From positions 62,001-126,000 of the forward strand of contig NZ_JRJE01000005.1 in NCBI RefSeq assembly GCF_000763295.1: a stretch of DNA of 64,000 nt. Reading direction: 5' to 3'. The DNA comes from Thalassospira australica. Lineage in GTDB: Bacteria; Pseudomonadota; Alphaproteobacteria; Rhodospirillales; Thalassospiraceae. Under the pieces are notes generated by a model. The model worked only from the letters and a program-made list of their open reading frames with translations. It made no database searches and was not told the origin of the DNA. Within the stretch, counting starts at the first letter, position 1; every line of letters starts with the position of its first letter. This document shows, one piece after another, positions 62,734-64,000 of this stretch. The translations under genes and the position numbers were made by a program.

Positions 62734-64000
62734 TTGAAACGTAAACTGTTACAACTCCTCATCCCGATGACGGCCATTGCACTTTCCGCCTGTGGCACGA
62801 TGCCGCAAGGCACAAAGGATGCAGTCTTCGAATATCCGCAATCCAACGGGTTTTCCGGTAATTTCCTTGCAGGCAAGGCAGCACAGCTCGAAAGCCAGTC
62901 GGACTATGCCGCACAGTATCTTTTGCGCGCCCATCAGCTTGATCCCGACAATGCCGAATTGCGACGGCGCGCGTTTCTTGCGCTGATCAGTGCCGGACGC
63001 ATCAGTGATGCCGTCGATATCGCCAAGGAACTTCAATCCGAAAATGAAGAAGACCTGTTTGCTGCCCTGACGGTCATGGATGATGCCATTCGCCACGGCC
63101 GCTATCAGGATGCACTTGATGTCGTCGCAAAACTGCCCGAACGGGGTATTAACGCCCTGATTTCGCCGCTGGCAAAGGCCTGGCTTTATGCCGGTCTGGA
63201 TTTGCGTTCACAGGCCATGACCGCCCTTGATGGTATGCAGGGAAATGGGGCGCTTAACCCGCTTTCGGAATATCACCGTGGCTTGATCCTGGCCTATTTT
63301 GAAGACTTCGAAGGTGCGGAACGTGCCTTGGCCAGCGCCTATGGCGACCCGGCCGATGCCCCCTTGCGCGCAGCAGAGGCACTTGGCGCCGTCTATGAAC
63401 GCAAAGGGCAGGTTCAAAAAGCAGCCCTTCTTTATGCAAGCTATATGGACCGGCATCCACAGTCGCTTGCCATGCCCTTCCATCTTGATCGACTGGAACG
63501 CGGTGAACCGCCATTGGCAACCATGTTGACCCCGGCAGAGGGGCTGGCAGAAGCGTATCTGGATATCGCCACCCTGCTTAGTCAGGAAAATGCAGTTGAT
63601 CCGGCCTTGTTGATGGCGCGTTATTCCATGTCTCTGCGCCCGGAAGATGACATTACCCGCCTTCTGGTCGGTGAAGTCATGGAAATCCAGAATCGCTTTG
63701 AAACTGCGATCGAGGTTTATGGTTCGATCCCGGCGTCCTCACCTCACAGTTGGAATGCGCGTCTGCGCAGTGCCACAAGCCTTGAACAGATTGGCCGTGC
63801 AGACGATGCGATTGATATCCTCAAAGGCATGGTGAATGAGCGCACAGACCGCCCGGATGCCCTGATCCAGCTTGGTGATGTTCTGCGCATTCAGCAGGAT
63901 TATACCCCTGCGGCCGATGCCTATGACAAGGCGATTGAACGCCTTGGCGGCAAAACACAGGTCGGGTGGCGGCTGCTCTATCGTCGTGGCATCGCACACG
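62734..64000 (+). CDS. TPR-repeat lipoprotein, partial (3' end off window)
   Basis: An open frame with TTG start at 62734 (AGGA seven bases upstream) encodes MKRKLLQLLIPMTAIALSACGTMP, a lipoprotein signal with lipobox LSAC. The following 400 residues contain repeated helical pairs, for example SQSDYAAQYLLRAHQLDPDN, SPHSWNARLRSATSLEQIGR and PDALIQLGDVLRIQQDYTPA, consistent with TPR units. The gene runs past the window end. Such proteins often act as periplasmic or outer-membrane scaffolds; the exact role is not predictable. Confidence 0.85.
   Translation, partial: MKRKLLQLLIPMTAIALSACGTMPQGTKDAVFEYPQSNGFSGNFLAGKAAQLESQSDYAAQYLLRAHQLDPDNAELRRRAFLALISAGRISDAVDIAKELQSENEEDLFAALTVMDDAIRHGRYQDALDVVAKLPERGINALISPLAKAWLYAGLDLRSQAMTALDGMQGNGALNPLSEYHRGLILAYFEDFEGAERALASAYGDPADAPLRAAEALGAVYERKGQVQKAALLYASYMDRHPQSLAMPFHLDRLERGEPPLATMLTPAEGLAEAYLDIATLLSQENAVDPALLMARYSMSLRPEDDITRLLVGEVMEIQNRFETAIEVYGSIPASSPHSWNARLRSATSLEQIGRADDAIDILKGMVNERTDRPDALIQLGDVLRIQQDYTPAADAYDKAIERLGGKTQVGWRLLYRRGIAH

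Noticed and set aside
1-64000. CRISPR arrays, rRNA operons, prophage or intact IS elements
   Set aside because: No regularly spaced direct repeats, rRNA core sequences, phage structural genes or transposase genes were found on either strand.

Overview
The window reads as chromosomal DNA of an alphaproteobacterium, most likely a Rhodospirillales/Thalassospira-type marine heterotroph. This is an inference from gene content: a CarD-type RNA polymerase regulator beside a 7Fe ferredoxin gene, a complete one-operon System I cytochrome c maturation cluster, an Mrp/Pha antiporter with fused A and B subunits, ETF-ubiquinone oxidoreductase, and a D-tartrate dehydratase very like the rhizobial enzyme. 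Coding density is high and nearly every ORF recognised has ordinary housekeeping, transport or signalling relatives. I see no rRNA, CRISPR array, prophage or intact insertion sequence.

Layout. 1-2.2 kb: two translationally coupled genes of unknown function. 2.4-6.6 kb: a homogentisate-dioxygenase-like protein, tRNA-Arg(CCU), a PagL-type lipid A deacylase, proline iminopeptidase and a degenerate secreted nuclease-like protein. 6.7-10.4 kb: M48 lipoprotein protease, a metallophosphatase homologue without metal ligands, carD and fdxA. 10.7-15.9 kb: a signalling operon (GGDEF-EAL protein, CheY-like receiver, CheC-like phosphatase, PAS histidine kinase). 15.9-21.8 kb: MerR, YbaN, ArfB, a TetR/acyl-ACP-thioesterase divergent pair with a clear palindromic operator, RNase HII, and a LysR/D-tartrate-dehydratase divergent pair.

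21.9-27.8 kb: the phaAB-C-D-E-F-G antiporter operon (minus strand). 28.3-30.9 kb: an MFS transporter and a PF03773-type permease. 31-39.6 kb: a minus-strand branched-chain-type (LIV) ABC transporter operon combined with two acyl-CoA ligases, probably for uptake and CoA activation of an organic or aromatic acid. 40.4-43.1 kb: aconitase acnA, followed by a GNAT gene and a decayed second copy of the acnA 3' end. 44.2-46.7 kb: a CBS-PAS-GGDEF-EAL protein. 46.8-49.4 kb: a sodium:neurotransmitter-symporter family protein and a DUF1223 protein. 49.6-56.5 kb: ccmABCDEFGHI. 56.6-64 kb: small membrane protein, lytic transglycosylase, family-4-like uracil-DNA glycosylase, ETF-QO, a DJ-1/PfpI protein and the start of a TPR lipoprotein.

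The most unusual material is non-coding. Two copies of a 266/268-bp TA-bounded element (27910-28175 and 48194-48461) can each fold into a closing terminal stem with two branched arms. The copies differ at many stem positions, yet the differences compensate so that pairing is kept. A possible solo end lies at 40189. A second, unrelated palindromic element (35602-35872) sits between livH and livM and supplies the livH stop codon. Other points worth a second look are a CcmF homologue without the two periplasmic haem-ligand histidines, a pseudo-phosphatase next to carD, and the acnA 3' duplication around the GNAT gene.
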